Shown here: positions 48,600 through 61,290 of the stretch, piece after piece | How positions within the stretch are numbered: the stretch's first letter is position 1 | How the letters are laid out: each line of letters starts with the position of its first letter | Source of the DNA: Phoebastria nigripes | Taxonomy: Eukaryota; Chordata; Aves; Procellariiformes; Diomedeidae | Length of the DNA: 64,000 bases | Assembly (NCBI GenBank): GCA_035582835.1 | Contig: JAYKAV010000955.1 | Coordinates: 683,696-747,695, forward strand | Direction: 5' to 3' | Made by a program: the position numbers and the translations under genes | Notes under the pieces: generated by a model | What the model saw: only the letters and a program-made list of their open reading frames with translations | Told to the model about the DNA's origin: nothing | Database searches by the model: none

Positions 48600-50501
48600 C
48601 TGCAATAAGTGTTCATAAAAAAGATGTTGCCATCAGTGCAAAAGTTTACTTCAACATCACTGTAAGAGTTTACATCAACAGTTTCTATGGCACAATGATC
48701 CGTTTATGGATTTCATGTGATTTTCTGAACTCAAAACACTAGCTATAGGCATCATTGGCATAAGTAGTGTCCTATAGAATATCAGTATTGTATGGAAGGA
48801 ACTCTTATTAATGATGGCTTAACTTTAGAAATCTTAGAGATTTGCATAAGGAAAAAACCCCACCACTTACTTTGATGCTTATTTGAACCTCTTTAAATTG
48901 CATTTAAATTAAGCTAGTATGGAAGTAGACTTTCGGCCAGTATTTCCAATTAGGCTGCTAAAACCATAAGACTGTATTTTATATTCCATACAGTTTAATA
49001 ATCCTGCAGAAAGCAATTCTCCCATTTTAGATCCTGACCCTGACAAGGAAGAGATGAGGTGGCAAAAAAAAGGAAGAAAAAAGGAAACAAATAAAAAAGG
49101 AGACAAGTTAATTTCTCTCTTCTAAGTTTTAGCAAATGCTTGGATCAAGAGTTGGAAAGAGGTTGTCAGCTATTTTTTTGTTCATATTGATTCACTCATC
49201 TGTAGTTACTATTGTCCACACAGTCATCTGGCCTCAGGACTTTATGAATGGAACTAAACCTTACGAATCTTCTCTTAATTCCCTGAATACTTCGGTGTGC
49301 TGGAGGAAAAGTCTGCGCAGTGTTACAGAGATAAGCAGCTAAAAATGGAAATGTTGATCAGTAGTTATGAGTCAGCTTCAGAAAGATCAACGAATTTTCT
49401 AGTTTAGTCTAGAAAGACATCTCTGAAGATATGTAATAAAGTATATGAATATAAAATTGAAAATAATAAGACTATTTCTAAAGACCAGAAAAGTAATTTA
49501 AAATAAAGCAAGGTTATTCAGTATTAAGGCTGCATCAATGTGTCCCCTTGTTATGACTGTTTAATGTATGTATATTTGACAGTTATCAGCATACCCTGTT
49601 CTGACACACAGGCAAAAGATAAGAATAGCAGCTTCATTAACCTGAAAATTGCATCAACTTGAACTGCTTAATGTTCTTCCTTCATATGTAGCTTTTACCT
49701 TTACTGTTCTCTTTGACTCTTAACCTTTTGTTTAATATTATTGGTCATTTCAAAAGCCATTATAAAATCATTTGCTTTGCTGGGGTACTGTCTAAGAACA
49801 AAGCTCCATTCAAATCCTGTGGACTGGTGCTAGAGACAGGTGGAGCTGCCTGCAGTTCTCCTGCCCCTGGCGAGACTGACATATTGTCGCTTTGCTCCCA
49901 GTGCCTGACGGGAGGCATGCCGCAGTGCTCGGAGCTCTGTCTCTTCTCTTCCCTGTCTCCTGTCGTCCTCCATCTTCTCGTGTCCCACACACACTCATCG
50001 TCTTACCCAGCACCGCTCCTGGCTCCATATCATGGGCCACGTCTCCTCCCAGTATGCAGCATCTGTCTGTCCCAGGCTCTGACTTGCAAAGGGCACTCCT
50101 TTTTCAGTCTGTAACAACTGCCCGGTTTAAATCCCAACCTCTCTATCTCATGGCTAGTCCAACCTCCTCATTCTAGTTTTATTTAGCAGTCCATCCTAGT
50201 CTTTCTATCCCCTTGCCTAAACTCTTTGTCTGATCTCAACTAACTCTGGCAGCAGCATGGTCACCCAAATACCTGAAATAAGCATCATTAGGCAAGATTC
50301 TTTCCTTCTTGTATTAATCACATCAAAATTCTAAGTACTTTAAACTCCTGGAATTTTGAAAGCTGAAAGAAAGAATCTTTGAAAATGTATAAGAGTTTTT
50401 AAAATAAAAAAAGTATACAGCTTTTTAGGGAACATAGCCAAATTTCACATCTTCCTTTTCTATAGTTGCTTGCTAATTTTATACAGAATTGCTTCTACAT
50501 G

Positions 50502-51068
50502 TGTTGTGGTTTAACCCGGCAGGCAGCTAAACACCACACAGCCGTTCGCTCACTCCCCTCCCCGCAGTGGGATGGGAGAGAGAATTGGGAAAAAAAAAGT
50601 AAGATTTGTGGGTTGAGATAAAGACAGTTTAATAGGACAGAAAAGGAAGGAATAATAATAATAATAATAATAATAATGATAATAGAATATACAAAATAAG
50701 TGATGCACAATGCAATTGCTTACCACCCACTGACCGATGCCCAGCCAGTTCCCAAGCAGCAGCCCCCCTGGCCAGCGTTCCCCTAGTTTATATATACTGA
50801 GCATGACATCATATGGTATGGAATATCCCTTTGGCCAGTTTGGGTCAGCTGTCCTGGCTGTGCCCCCTCCCAGCTTCTTGTGCATCTCCAGCCTTCTCAG
50901 TCAGTAGAGCATGAGAAGCTGAAAAGTCCTTGACTCAGTGTAAGCACTACTTAGCAACAGCTAAAACGTCAGTGTGTTATCAACATTATTCTCATACTAA
51001 ATCCAAAACACAGCACTATACCAGCTACTAGGAAGAAAATTAACTCTATCCCAGCCGAAACCGGGACA
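50502..51068 (-). mobile_element. Solo LTR, avian ERVL-like family, sense to GPR158
   Basis: A 567-bp LTR sits inside a GPR158 intron. On the minus strand it opens TGTCCCGGTTTCGGC and closes with AACCACAACA. It is flanked by acatg (50497-50501) and gcatg (51069-51073), a 5-bp target duplication with one change. A TATA element (50788-50797) and a poly(A)-type ATTAAA (50628-50633) are readable in the sense direction. It shares both ends and the U3 core with the other two LTRs here, but its middle part differs: an (AAT)n run at 50651-50685 and unrelated flanking sequence. No internal retroviral sequence accompanies it, so it is a recombination-derived solo LTR. Family naming is from memory of common avian ERVL LTRs. 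Confidence 0.85.
50651..50685. repeat. (AAT)n microsatellite inside LTR
   Basis: About eleven AAT units, one interrupted by G, lie in the middle of the LTR at 50502-51068. The 7964 and 9631 copies have a different sequence at this place, so the run belongs to an LTR subtype or arose in it. Confidence 0.9.
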
Positions 51069-51129
51069 GCATGACAACATTTATCTTCCTCGGTCTTGGC
51101 AAAAGAAAAGANACAGGAGACTCAAATAC

Positions 51130-51235
51130 CTTAGGGATCAGAAGTAGCCCAACAGTGACTGTCACAGTCAAGTGTGTGTGTGCAAAGAACAGCATCAGCA
51201 TCCAGTCAGACTGAAGTCTTGAAGCAAGAATGAAT
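51130..51235 (-). CDS. GPR158: GPR158 internal exon encoding TM7
   Basis: This 106-nt exon has one base finishing the Arg codon and then 35 codons reading FILASRLQSDW, then MLMLFFAHTHLTVTVTVG, then LLLIPK. It is the extracellular loop 3 edge and TM7 of the receptor core. The acceptor is ctattttcag and the donor is AAG|gtattt, which is weak at position +5. The frame joins the TM6 exon and the following exon exactly. Compared with my memory of the mammalian protein there are only conservative changes (Ile for Val near the start, Phe for Tyr in MLMLFF, Val for Ile near the end). The exon is too short to stand out as an open reading frame; it was found by looking for the expected TM7 peptide. A sense-oriented solo LTR begins 61 bp past its donor. 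Confidence 0.96.
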
Positions 51236-52225
51236 CTGAAAATAGAATTCAGGGTGGCAATTCACTGCCTTTTCTCCAGTGCATTAGATTTAACATTTTT
51301 AATGTTCCTTAGGTTTCTTTTCATTGAAAGGCCAAACACAACTGGTTTTGTTCTGTACTGCTTTCATATAGACTAAAAATTACATCCACATGCTTTACCT
51401 GTATACCACAATTTCAAAACAACTCAGAAAAAAAACAACCAACAAAACAAGCCAAAACAAAATATAAAAAGAAACAACAGACCTTAAATGATATTGCTTA
51501 TTCCATCATTCTTACTCTGTTTAGCTGTTTTTTTGGATGGTTTATATTGTCACAGCTTCTTTGGCCTGAACTGATTTATGGCAGTTTACATACATTAAGG
51601 ATCTGAACAGATGATTTTAGGTTAAGTAAGCACATGTACTATGATAAATTGCAGTGCATTTCATAAATACAGGATGTCCATAGATCGCAGCTCCAGAGTG
51701 CAGCTGATAAGCCATCAAAGAGAGAACTGAACTGAAATGCATTTTAGCGGGGAGCAGAGAAATGCTCTTGATTGCAGGACCATCCAGCTCAATACCGCAG
51801 GGCCCAAGAGCCTTGCGAATGCTAGGAGATGAGTGGCTGAACCTCCCAAACGAAGCAATTCCTTGCTGAGCTTTCTAAAAGAGTGGTAGAACAAGCGGTG
51901 CAGTTAAAGCTAGCTGGAGCACGCTTGGCTTATCTACTTTAGTGAGCTCCCAAAGATAGAAATGGTAAGCAATGCAATGGATGAATGGATGTACCACTGG
52001 CTTGTAATTTGCAGGTTTACAAAAATCATTCAGATAGAAATGACATTTGCAACTTATCCAAGCCCACAGATGCACATTTTGCAGAAGCTTTTGTTAACAG
52101 AAATAGTCTGGCATGAAACACTGGCTTATATGCCATAATAATACAGTCATCATTTCTTGTTTAATACTTTGTAAATGAAATGTTTCATGAACACAATAAA
52201 ATATTATAATTATTTCTTACAGAGA

Positions 52226-53270
52226 TGTTGCTGTTGAGGTGTGCAGGGATACCAGGAGGCTCAGGCCTGAGGTTTAGCTAACTGAACACAACATGAGAAC
52301 TATCGAAGATGACATGAGAAACTGCTGGATATAACAAATAACAGAGCAAAAAGTGAACAAAAGTTACAGACAGTGCTGTAAGGGATGGCAAGATTTCACA
52401 GGTGGTTAACGAGGAGTCATTTGAAAGAAGGCCAAACTTCACAGGTAACTGAAGGGAGCACTGGGGGCCTTTGGGGGAGTAGAACTTGCAAGGTCAGCAG
52501 TACCGATGTAACCATATCAGTAACAGCATATAATTACCTAGCTAATGATATCAGAATTACCAAATTTGAGTACAGATGTAGCAAACTGGGACCAATAGGA
52601 AAAAAGTAATGAGGGGTGGGTTGCTTCTTTGGGAGAAGACAAGGACAGAGGCAGAGGAGGGCTAAGGTAGAGGGGGGAAGAACAAGCATGGAAAGAAGGG
52701 GGGAAAAAGGGGCTAGTGACATGTAAGCAAGCTGTCACTGACTGAGCCCTGTACCTGATCACTGCAATATCTCCTATCTTCTCATTAAATCCTTCTCCTA
52801 ATGTCTGTGTGATCTCTCTCTCTACGCTGTGCATGTGTGTATGTGCAATTCATGAGTAAACTTCAGACTGGACTAGCTAGCACGTGGGAGAATCCGCATC
52901 TGAGAAGACCCAAGGTCTCAGCCAATGACTGGGTACGGGGCCCCAAACCCAAAGATGGATATTAGATTGGCTTAAGGACTGTGCTCGTATTTGAAGGACC
53001 TGTAAATGTAGTGTGCTTGTGAACCTACACAGGGTGCATGTTTCATTAGTGAACATGATCAGCTGCAGAGGAGGAACAGGACCAGGCTGTATGTGTTGGA
53101 CCTGCACTGGTCCATGTGGCCAGCCACGCGTGGCGTGCGACTGCACAGTAGTGGATGTGCTCAGCCTTGCTAGGCCTGCAAATAGAAACAGCAGCAGCCA
53201 CATCCATCAGAGAGAGATGGGAGAAAGCTCCCACGTCCTGATGCCCGCCGGATTTGGCTAACCCTTAACA
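52226..53270 (+). mobile_element. LTR-like avian retroviral element, antisense in GPR158 intron
   Basis: A block of about 1 kb opens TGTTGCTGTTGAGGTGTGC and closes with GGCTAACCCTTAACA. It contains a CATTAAAT poly(A)-type signal near 52783, followed by a T/C-rich stretch, as at an R/U5 junction. The right part (about 52860-53270) resembles an avian LTR sequence I recognise from other bird genomes. I could not find a matching target duplication at the two proposed ends, so the limits are approximate and the block may be composite. It lies in the GC-AG intron of GPR158, opposite to the gene. No open coding region of note is present. Confidence 0.55.
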
Positions 53271-55464
53271 GCTCCAATCCTCAATTTCTGTGAAGGCTTT
53301 TTGCTTGTTTTATGTGTGAAACCTTGATTGATTAAGGTATCCATGCCATACCCCTGAAAGCAAAATAGCATTTGTAGTAGCCATTCAGACCTAGCAGAGG
53401 TGGAGTTTCTATTCAAATGAGATTTCTTCCATACAAATTTTGTTTTTCTCAGTCATACAACAGAAAGAACAATGCAGGAATTTAATGTTATGCTGATCTG
53501 AAGATAGTCAAGAATCCTCTGTTTCTGAAATGGGAATAATACTTTTAAAGGAAAACAAAATGCAAACAGTTCAAGGTTTTATTTAGTGCTCACATCAATC
53601 TGAGCTTCAGGAGTTTTCAGGCTGGATGGCTGCCTTGTAATAATAGGTGTCCTTCAAAGCTCCAGTGCTTTCAACTTCATGACAACTCAGATACGTCATA
53701 TAAATCTGAGTCTTACATTTCCGCTCTTTCAGTTACTTCCAGAACTTGGCGGGGAAGACANAAGTAAAAAAAAATGTAAGGAAGTGTGAACTTCAAAGAG
53801 ACTGGATTAAGACTTGTGTATACAGAAATGGACATAATCTCAGGAGGGATCATGTACTCCCAGTGCATTTTATTCATTTCTATGCATAAACAGTACATGG
53901 TATTTCTTCAACAAACCAGCATGTATCAGACAGCGGGCAAAGAATCAATACAAAATGTACATTTTTTAAAAAAAAGAAGGAAGAACAAAATCAGCAGACC
54001 TTAGGCTGAAGGAATAGGATCCTCAATAGAATAAACTGAAAGACCTAATCCTTTTGTGTCTCCTTCATAACGCATGTATTAAAATGCCACATTTTCCCCT
54101 TTTCCCCCTCTCTTTAATCCAAGCTTACTTTCATCCAGTCCTATTGTTAAAAGAAACTTGCAGCCCACATAATAGCTCTCCTAATGCACTGAACTGTATC
54201 TTCTAACATGGCCCAAAATATGGTTTAGGAACATTAATTAATGGGGGAAAAATTTGACTGAGAAGCTGTCATATTGCTTATAATTCAGAAGTACTATAAC
54301 TTAATTTTAGATCTATCAGGAATGAAAAGAAAAATGCTTCCATCAAATACAGATTTTAAACATTATTTTTGCAGATGTTTGTGCTAGGGACTAAAGAAGA
54401 AGATTTTGAGAGTATCTGGATGTTGAGATATGGGATTAGGAGAAGGTGAAGGAAGCAAAAAGTTGCAAGCCTGAAAAGTGCAGCGAACTTTATAACAATG
54501 ATAAGGGAAAAGAGCACCTGGAAGGAATAAAGATGAAAGATTTGTTTTGCTGATGTTTACTCAGAAAAAAATATGCCTCATGGAAGCAAACATCAAGAAG
54601 GCAGAGAGAAATGTGAGTTCCAAGACAGACCAAAGAACAGAGAAGAGCGTTTGAAGACTGTCAATGGAGCGGTTAAAAAAAAAAAAAAAAAATTAGTAGA
54701 TAAGGTCTGTCAGGAGGCAAAGGCAGGCGTGAGAATGTCATAAGAAAGTCATAAGAATCTCTTACAGGATGAGATGAAATTCATCTCATCTTGCTATTTT
54801 GAGTTTTCTAGGACCAATTCATTTTTACAGGGTACTCTGTAGGAAAGGCATATATAGTAATTTTCATGTAGCTCTGGCAAAGACCCTTATTTATTTGTTA
54901 CTACTCTAATAATTTATAAGTATGAAATGTAGAGCTCATTATAAACTTTATAAGAAACACACGCTTTATATTACCGTTACAGCATCATATGCATAACAAT
55001 TTTTTATGTCAGCATATAAAACACTATGCTTCATGCACAAACCAATACAATTATCTTAACATACAGCTGCACCTCGCCAATCTGTTACATACCAGGAAAA
55101 GTTCACATAAACCAACATTCTTACCTGCTGTTTTTCTAGGGATACAAACCAGTGAGCAGTATGTAGATGACTGAAGACAGACAGTAGTTTTGCTATATCT
55201 AATTTATCATATACACTGAACTTTGATCCAAGAACATATCAGCTAGCTATACTGAAAAAAACCCTAATTATACAATTAACAAGTTGATTGTACATATTTT
55301 TGAATCCTATGGGAACAGTTTTAAGTTTAGTAATTACTTAATTTGCAGAATTAAATATTTATGAGACCTTCCATTATGCATCCTATCCCATTCACCCATT
55401 TCAAGTTGCACCATATGAAACCTGAAAGATAAATAGTTAATTACTAGATCTACAGATCACTTGC

Positions 55465-55603
55465 CTAATTGTATGGAATATAGCAGAGATAATGAGCTCA
55501 TTGTGAACTGCAACAGCCATATAACGTGGCTCATGAAATGCTGATGGGACTGTCCGCACTGCATAGCAGAGATAAACACCCCACAAGAGGAATAAAAATT
55601 CAG
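55465..55603 (-). CDS. GPR158: GPR158 internal exon encoding TM5-ICL3-TM6
   Basis: This 139-nt exon encodes part of the seven-helix domain of GPR158, a class C orphan receptor reported as a metabotropic glycine receptor that scaffolds RGS7-Gbeta5 at neuronal membranes. The translation runs from AEFLFLLWGVYLCYAV (TM5) through RTVPSAFHEPRY (intracellular loop 3) and NELIISAIFHTI (TM6). It starts after a pyrimidine-rich acceptor ending cacag, with two bases finishing an Ala codon. It ends with AG, the first two bases of an Arg codon completed by the A that opens the next exon. The donor is AG|GCAAGT, so the intron is GC-AG rather than GT-AG. As I recall the human protein, the peptide is essentially identical, which makes the identification very safe. 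The preceding exon (TM1-TM4 side) was not found up to 64000. Confidence 0.97.
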
Positions 55604-58600
55604 CTGTGAGAAGAACAAAAAGAAACAATTTGCAATTAGTTTTATAGATGAAAAAGGAAGGAAATTTGAAGTACTATAGTATCTTCTGTATGTGTGAGTA
55701 TCTATGCAAAGACAATATACGCTCATACATGTATATATGTAGACACATAGGCATTCAAACTCTTTCAGATACTGTCACTGTACATGACACATTTGGTTTT
55801 AATTTTACACACTTCTTTTTTCCAGATCAGGAATCTTTGCATTCATGGTGTTTCAGTTTTTCAATTGACAAACTTTAAGACAATGTCTAATAATGTCTTG
55901 CTTGCTTTTCAAATTGGTACTACAGAAGTTTGACATCACTTAAAATAACAAGTATTTTTACTTACAGCTCTGGTTCTTGTTATAGAGGCAGATACCGGTG
56001 CTACTACTAGACTACAAGCTTTTTAAGACAACAGTTTCATTTCAAAGGTTTATAACTCAGATATAACAATATATTTTGGGTTAAAAAAATTCCTCTGTTC
56101 ATGATAATTAATTCTGCTGGTGCCCGTAATATGATGAGTCAGTTCTGAGGGTCTAATGTAATTATAACAAATGACATGTTTCTCTCTGTTAGGAGAAAAA
56201 TGAGTAAAGGAAGAAGGGAGAAGGAGTAAAGGGTCAGGATCAGCTTAAACTATCCTGTTAGAGCTAACTCATCTGCACCCAGCAGTACTCTGACTTCAGT
56301 TTCCAGTAGACAGACTGCTGTGACATCATTCTGGTTTTGATACAAATGAAACGATTTCATACCCATCTTGAAAAAACTCCTCTTCCAGAAAAAAACCCAC
56401 AGCTCTGCCATCTATCTATGAGTAGAGCTGGTGCCTGTTCCTCTTGCCTTGCAGTATGAGTTGACAATGGCTGGAAGTGTTTGAGTGTTACCCAGCAATG
56501 TGCAGTTCCATGTTAGACCCCTGCAATGCCAGCACTGCTCTAGACCAGCTTCAGAAATTGAGTGTGATCCCATTGTTACTCATACACTGCTTTTGCCTTG
56601 TTGAATTTTTGCAGTAAAAACTACTCATATGTAGTATAATAGAAAATTAGTTCTTTTTCATACTTATTTTTGCCAATACATGTTATTATACTGTAACTAG
56701 AAGTGGTGATCAGTGACATCACCCTATGGTAGTGATCAGCAAATCATTACTGGTCCAGTTTGGATAAGGACACAAATGCTTGTGAACCCTGCCATTAGCA
56801 ACAGATTGAAATAAAACATCTGCACTGAGTATCTCAGGAGAACAGGTCCTCTGGTATCTCCAGTTTCAATAGTCCATAACTGCTGTAAATTACTTATATC
56901 GTTATAGCATTTCAAAACTTCTAATTTTGCTATGAATCTCAGCTAAAATCAGTAAGAAACAAGTCTGGATAAAATGAGAATGAATTCAGTTACATAGATC
57001 TCTCTGTGCTCTGATAAGAGTTCAGTTTGAACTCTGAACAACGCTTTGCATGTTTCTTACTTTTATCAAAAATAGATGGCCTAGCTTTAAGACTATCATT
57101 TTTACTGGAACATATCCTACATAAACCTGGCAGTTTTACCAGTTACATAATAACAAACATCTGAAAAGGCATAATCCACGCATGCTGCTATTTTTGTGTT
57201 CCTCCTCACCAAAATCCCAACAATAATAAACTTTTTGACTAAGTAATAGTTTGACTTGGGACCTGACTGAGTGTCAAAATGAAAAAAGCATGATATGAAA
57301 CTTCTGAGACTATGTGTCCCAGCCTGGTTTTGAGCTCTACATACATGTACGCAGGTATGTCTTTCCCACATCCCCCATACACTCACCATTTGGGCAAACT
57401 GGCTGCTACTTCCATTTCATTCCTAGATAATCAGCTATGCTACCAGTGAAGTCTATTACTCTGGTTTCTTAAAAACACCTACACAGGAATGACTTACCAA
57501 GCCATCTTGCTCCTGAAGTCTTCTCTGAGCAAGTGGAATACAAATTTTGCTTCAATGAAATAAGATTAAAGGCTCCTTTACAAATGTTAGCAGTTTTGGT
57601 TTTTCTCTTTAAGTACGCTTGCCTCGCATATGCAGAATCATGGCACTGAAATGTATGGCTCTTCAAAGCATTGAAATTTATTGCTTTAATTGCTCCATAT
57701 TGATTTAGAAGAAATTGAAAAGGAGAAAATGGTTAGAATTAGGTTGCTAAAGCCAAATCACTGTATCTTACTGTCCTATATTCTATGGAAACTCTTCTTA
57801 TTAATATGGTTCAGCAGGTATTCCCCAGAACATGCCAGAGGACCTATTTCCTCTCATTTTGCCTTTCATCCAAAGTCCCCCTGCAGTAAAAAACCCAATA
57901 TTAGCAGCAGAACTGAACAGATGAGCTAACTGTGAGATAACAGGCATACTTCACAAAACTACCCATGGTCCTTTCTTCTTTCTCTTCCTCAGCTGAAGTG
58001 AGAAGAGCCCCAAGTCTCTTACTGATTGAAAAGATCAGTTACAAGTGCTAACAGAGGCTGAGAGTTTGAAAAAGTTTGGCTTTTAAAGGTATGAAAATAC
58101 AAGTATAAAACTCCATGTGTTAAAGGTATTCCTACTTAAACTAAAGAGTGTGGGCCAAATTTTGCTTGTTTTTAGAAGAAAAAAAAATCTGCTCTAAGTT
58201 TGAAGATTTACAAGAATTAATTTTTTTTTTTGTATACAGATTTGTATATAGGTATCTCAGAGAGCAAATGAAAGTGAAAAAGCCACACCTCCATAATAAA
58301 AACCAATTTCAATGAGCTGGGCTAAGTAGGAATGAAGGTAGCATTTGATCTCCAGATCTGATTAATTCTGAAAATTTCACAGTTTTCAGTTTCACAATCA
58401 TAGTTACAAGGAGTTCCTAAGACAACAAGAGGAGATTTCAAAGTATTAATATACTGGAGCATAACAGTAGTTTGCACCATTTAATGCATAATGCTTTTAT
58501 AAAAGCTTTACATTTAGAGCAGAGCTGGCATTCCTGTCTGCAGATAATAATTAGTGTGACATCTGGTATGCAACACAAATAGGGAACAGCTTTTAAAACA

Positions 58601-58940
58601 CAAGGTAAAATAACAGAGTTCCTATACTTGTTAAGCCCAACGTTACAATAATTTCATTATCAGTAACAACAAAACAGACTGAGAGAAAATGAATTTATTA
58701 TCTAAACCACTAATTACACAGCTGAAATGTATCATGTAGAAGCTGTGCTTGAGGGGGGAAATCAAGTTCATATAATTAGCTACAGATTATTAGTGCAATT
58801 TGTAACAAAGGTGTTATAAAATTTTGCTGTATTGCTTTTCTATATGGCCTTTTTGGTTTCTCAATATAAAATAAGGTGACATATTAATGTATTTATCACA
58901 CCAATGAAAAACACAGATATAACTAACTTCAAATAGATTA

Positions 58941-58956
58941 GATAGATAGATAGATA
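58941..58956. repeat. (GATA)4 microsatellite
   Basis: Four GATA units in intronic DNA. A similar (TATC)n tract is at 41541-41556, just beyond the inferred GPR158 3' end. Both are short and probably of low variability. Confidence 0.8.
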
Positions 58957-61194
58957 ATGGAGCACATCTGGCCACCATGCAGCAAGGTTCTTACATACCA
59001 CTCATCTCTGAGGTCTTATTAGTTCTGTCTATGGCATGCTGGTGACTGTTTTGCGCCAAATATCTTTAATGATTAAAATCTGTGAGATGTGATATGAAAT
59101 TTCTATTTGGCTTGCTGAACAGTTTTCCAGTACAAGCCTGGTGTAGAAGAGTGACTTCCTGACCACTGAAGGAATATCTTAGCATATTGCAAACCTGCCA
59201 AGACCAAACTCAAAGCTCAAAACACATGATCTTGTTCCTTTAAGTGTGATTTATCATAAGGCTTATAAATTAGCCCATTTTACATATTAAGCACAAGAAC
59301 AAGAAATACCTTCTTTTCCCCTTCTGAAAAATGATGGAAATTCCTAGGAGAGAGAGCTGTCAACAGCTATCTGGACAGAAAATGTGAAGTCAAAAAAATA
59401 AAACATGAAAGAGCTCTGAAAAAACTTGCAGTAGCTACTCTATAACTGTCCAAAGCAGGCATTCAGATTTCGGGTGCAAATCTCTGACAGATAAGAGAGT
59501 AAGAAAAGGCACAATTGCTTTAAAGGCATAAATGGATGTAGATATGAATGGAAGGTAAGAGATGAAAATAATGGGGCCTTAATATGTCATGTGCACAGAT
59601 GAATTAATCTTTAAATGTCTCTCTTCCTAGTCACTACCTATTTCTTATCCACACACCCCTTTATCTGGTCTTTGCACTATCTAATCAACCTGCTTAGTTA
59701 TTTTCTTTGGTGTTTAAAAAACATGATTGTTCACTTTGTTTGCAATGCCCATCATGTTTTTAGAAAATAGAGCATTTTGGAACACTTAGATTGGTCATCC
59801 AATACACTGGACTAGGCTCATGCCCGATGCCACCGGCCTGTTACAACTAAAGAGTGCGCCATGTCTGCTCACTTGGTATTTGTTTAGGACATTGCTCATA
59901 TTTGGCATCTTCTGATACTGAAGGACAATGATATATGTTCACAGTATGTGATATGTATCTGCTCTACAGAAAAGGACAGACTCAGGGCTGGTATTATTGA
60001 CTTAATCAAACTTCCTCAGAAGATCTGGGTTAATATATTTACTAGGTTTTGCTAAACATGCAGTTGTCTGTGTTGCAAATTATTCTTTCATTTTTAAGGC
60101 CAGTAAAAGGCAAAGCCGTGTCCAGAGACAGTCTCTGTGACATTTTTTTTTCACTGTCCATTAGCCGAGTTGTGTCATGCCTTGCACAGCACAGCGAATG
60201 CGGACTGACGCGCTCCTGCCTGTCCAGCCCCCAGCACAAGTAAATTCCCACGTTAATCCATATCCTCTCTCATTGCCTGCTCTGCATATGTCTGTACTTC
60301 GCCTGACTGCACAGAACTGCAGAGCAAGATATGACTGAAATGCAACTGAAAGATCAAAGTCGCTTTCCTCTCTTTCAAGATTTGGAAAAGTCATTGGGAG
60401 CCTCCTTACACTTGAGTGGGTACGGGAAGAGACCTGCACCCGCAGATGACAAATGGAGTAAAGGCAGTAAGGGCATGACTTCAGGAGAGTTAAGAAAAAA
60501 CGGATTCAGAAAAGCAAAGATCATATAAGGAAACATCAAAAATCAAGAAATGTGAAGCTCGATTTTTGAACATAGCTTACACACCAACTCTTCTTAGAGA
60601 CCTTAGGAAAGTACTTCATCCTTGCTTCTACAGCTTTGCTGTCTCTAAGAATTGGACAGCACTAAAATAAAAATACCACATATGCAGCCTTAACTTGCTC
60701 TCTTTTGCATATATAATCTTCAGTTAACTATATCATTTCTTGAGAGACCAAACTCATTTAATGCACATGACAGAGCAATTCCAGAGGTAAATCAAGGTTG
60801 GCTAATGAAGAAAGCTCTGTAATTTGTTGCAAATGACATTTAGATGTCTAGTGAATGAGAGAAAAGACTGCAGGGGAAACAAAGCAGTCTTGTGCACATG
60901 CACAACTGAATTCTAACTTTGTCTGTACCTCAAGCTCCTGTGCATATGAAAAAAGTCCCCATTCAAGCCAAACTTCAAGAGATGATCACAGAGAGCATTT
61001 CTCTTGCTATTTGGGTGCCAACCTAGGCATTTTTGCTGTGATTTGCAGCAGAACTAAGCATACAGGGCTGTATTTGTAGCCAGTGAGACTATACACAACA
61101 TGTTATATATAGATTTGACTAAGCTCTGTAACTGAGCCAAAGGCATTGCAAAATGGGCACCCAGATTAAATGGACCATATAACCCTAATCTTAC

Positions 61195-61290
61195 TGTGCC
61201 TCAGCTCTGGCTGTGTAAAATGGGGATAATGCCACCCCGTCACTGCAAGATGACAGTGGAAATAAATTTACCCATATTTGTGAACAGCTT
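61195..61290 (+). repeat. MIR-like ancient SINE relic
   Basis: The segment tgtgcctcagctctggctgt, then gtaaaatggggataatgcc, then tgacagtggaaataaattta fits the MIR consensus stretch (tgtgcctcagtttccccatc, then tgtaaaatggggataat, then the weaker aggattaaatgag part). It is heavily diverged and only the central core is clear. It lies in intronic DNA of GPR158. Confidence 0.6.

Noticed and set aside
60600..60680. Possible MIR-like fragment (accttaggaaagtacttcatcc...)
   Set aside because: The similarity is limited to a short weak stretch.
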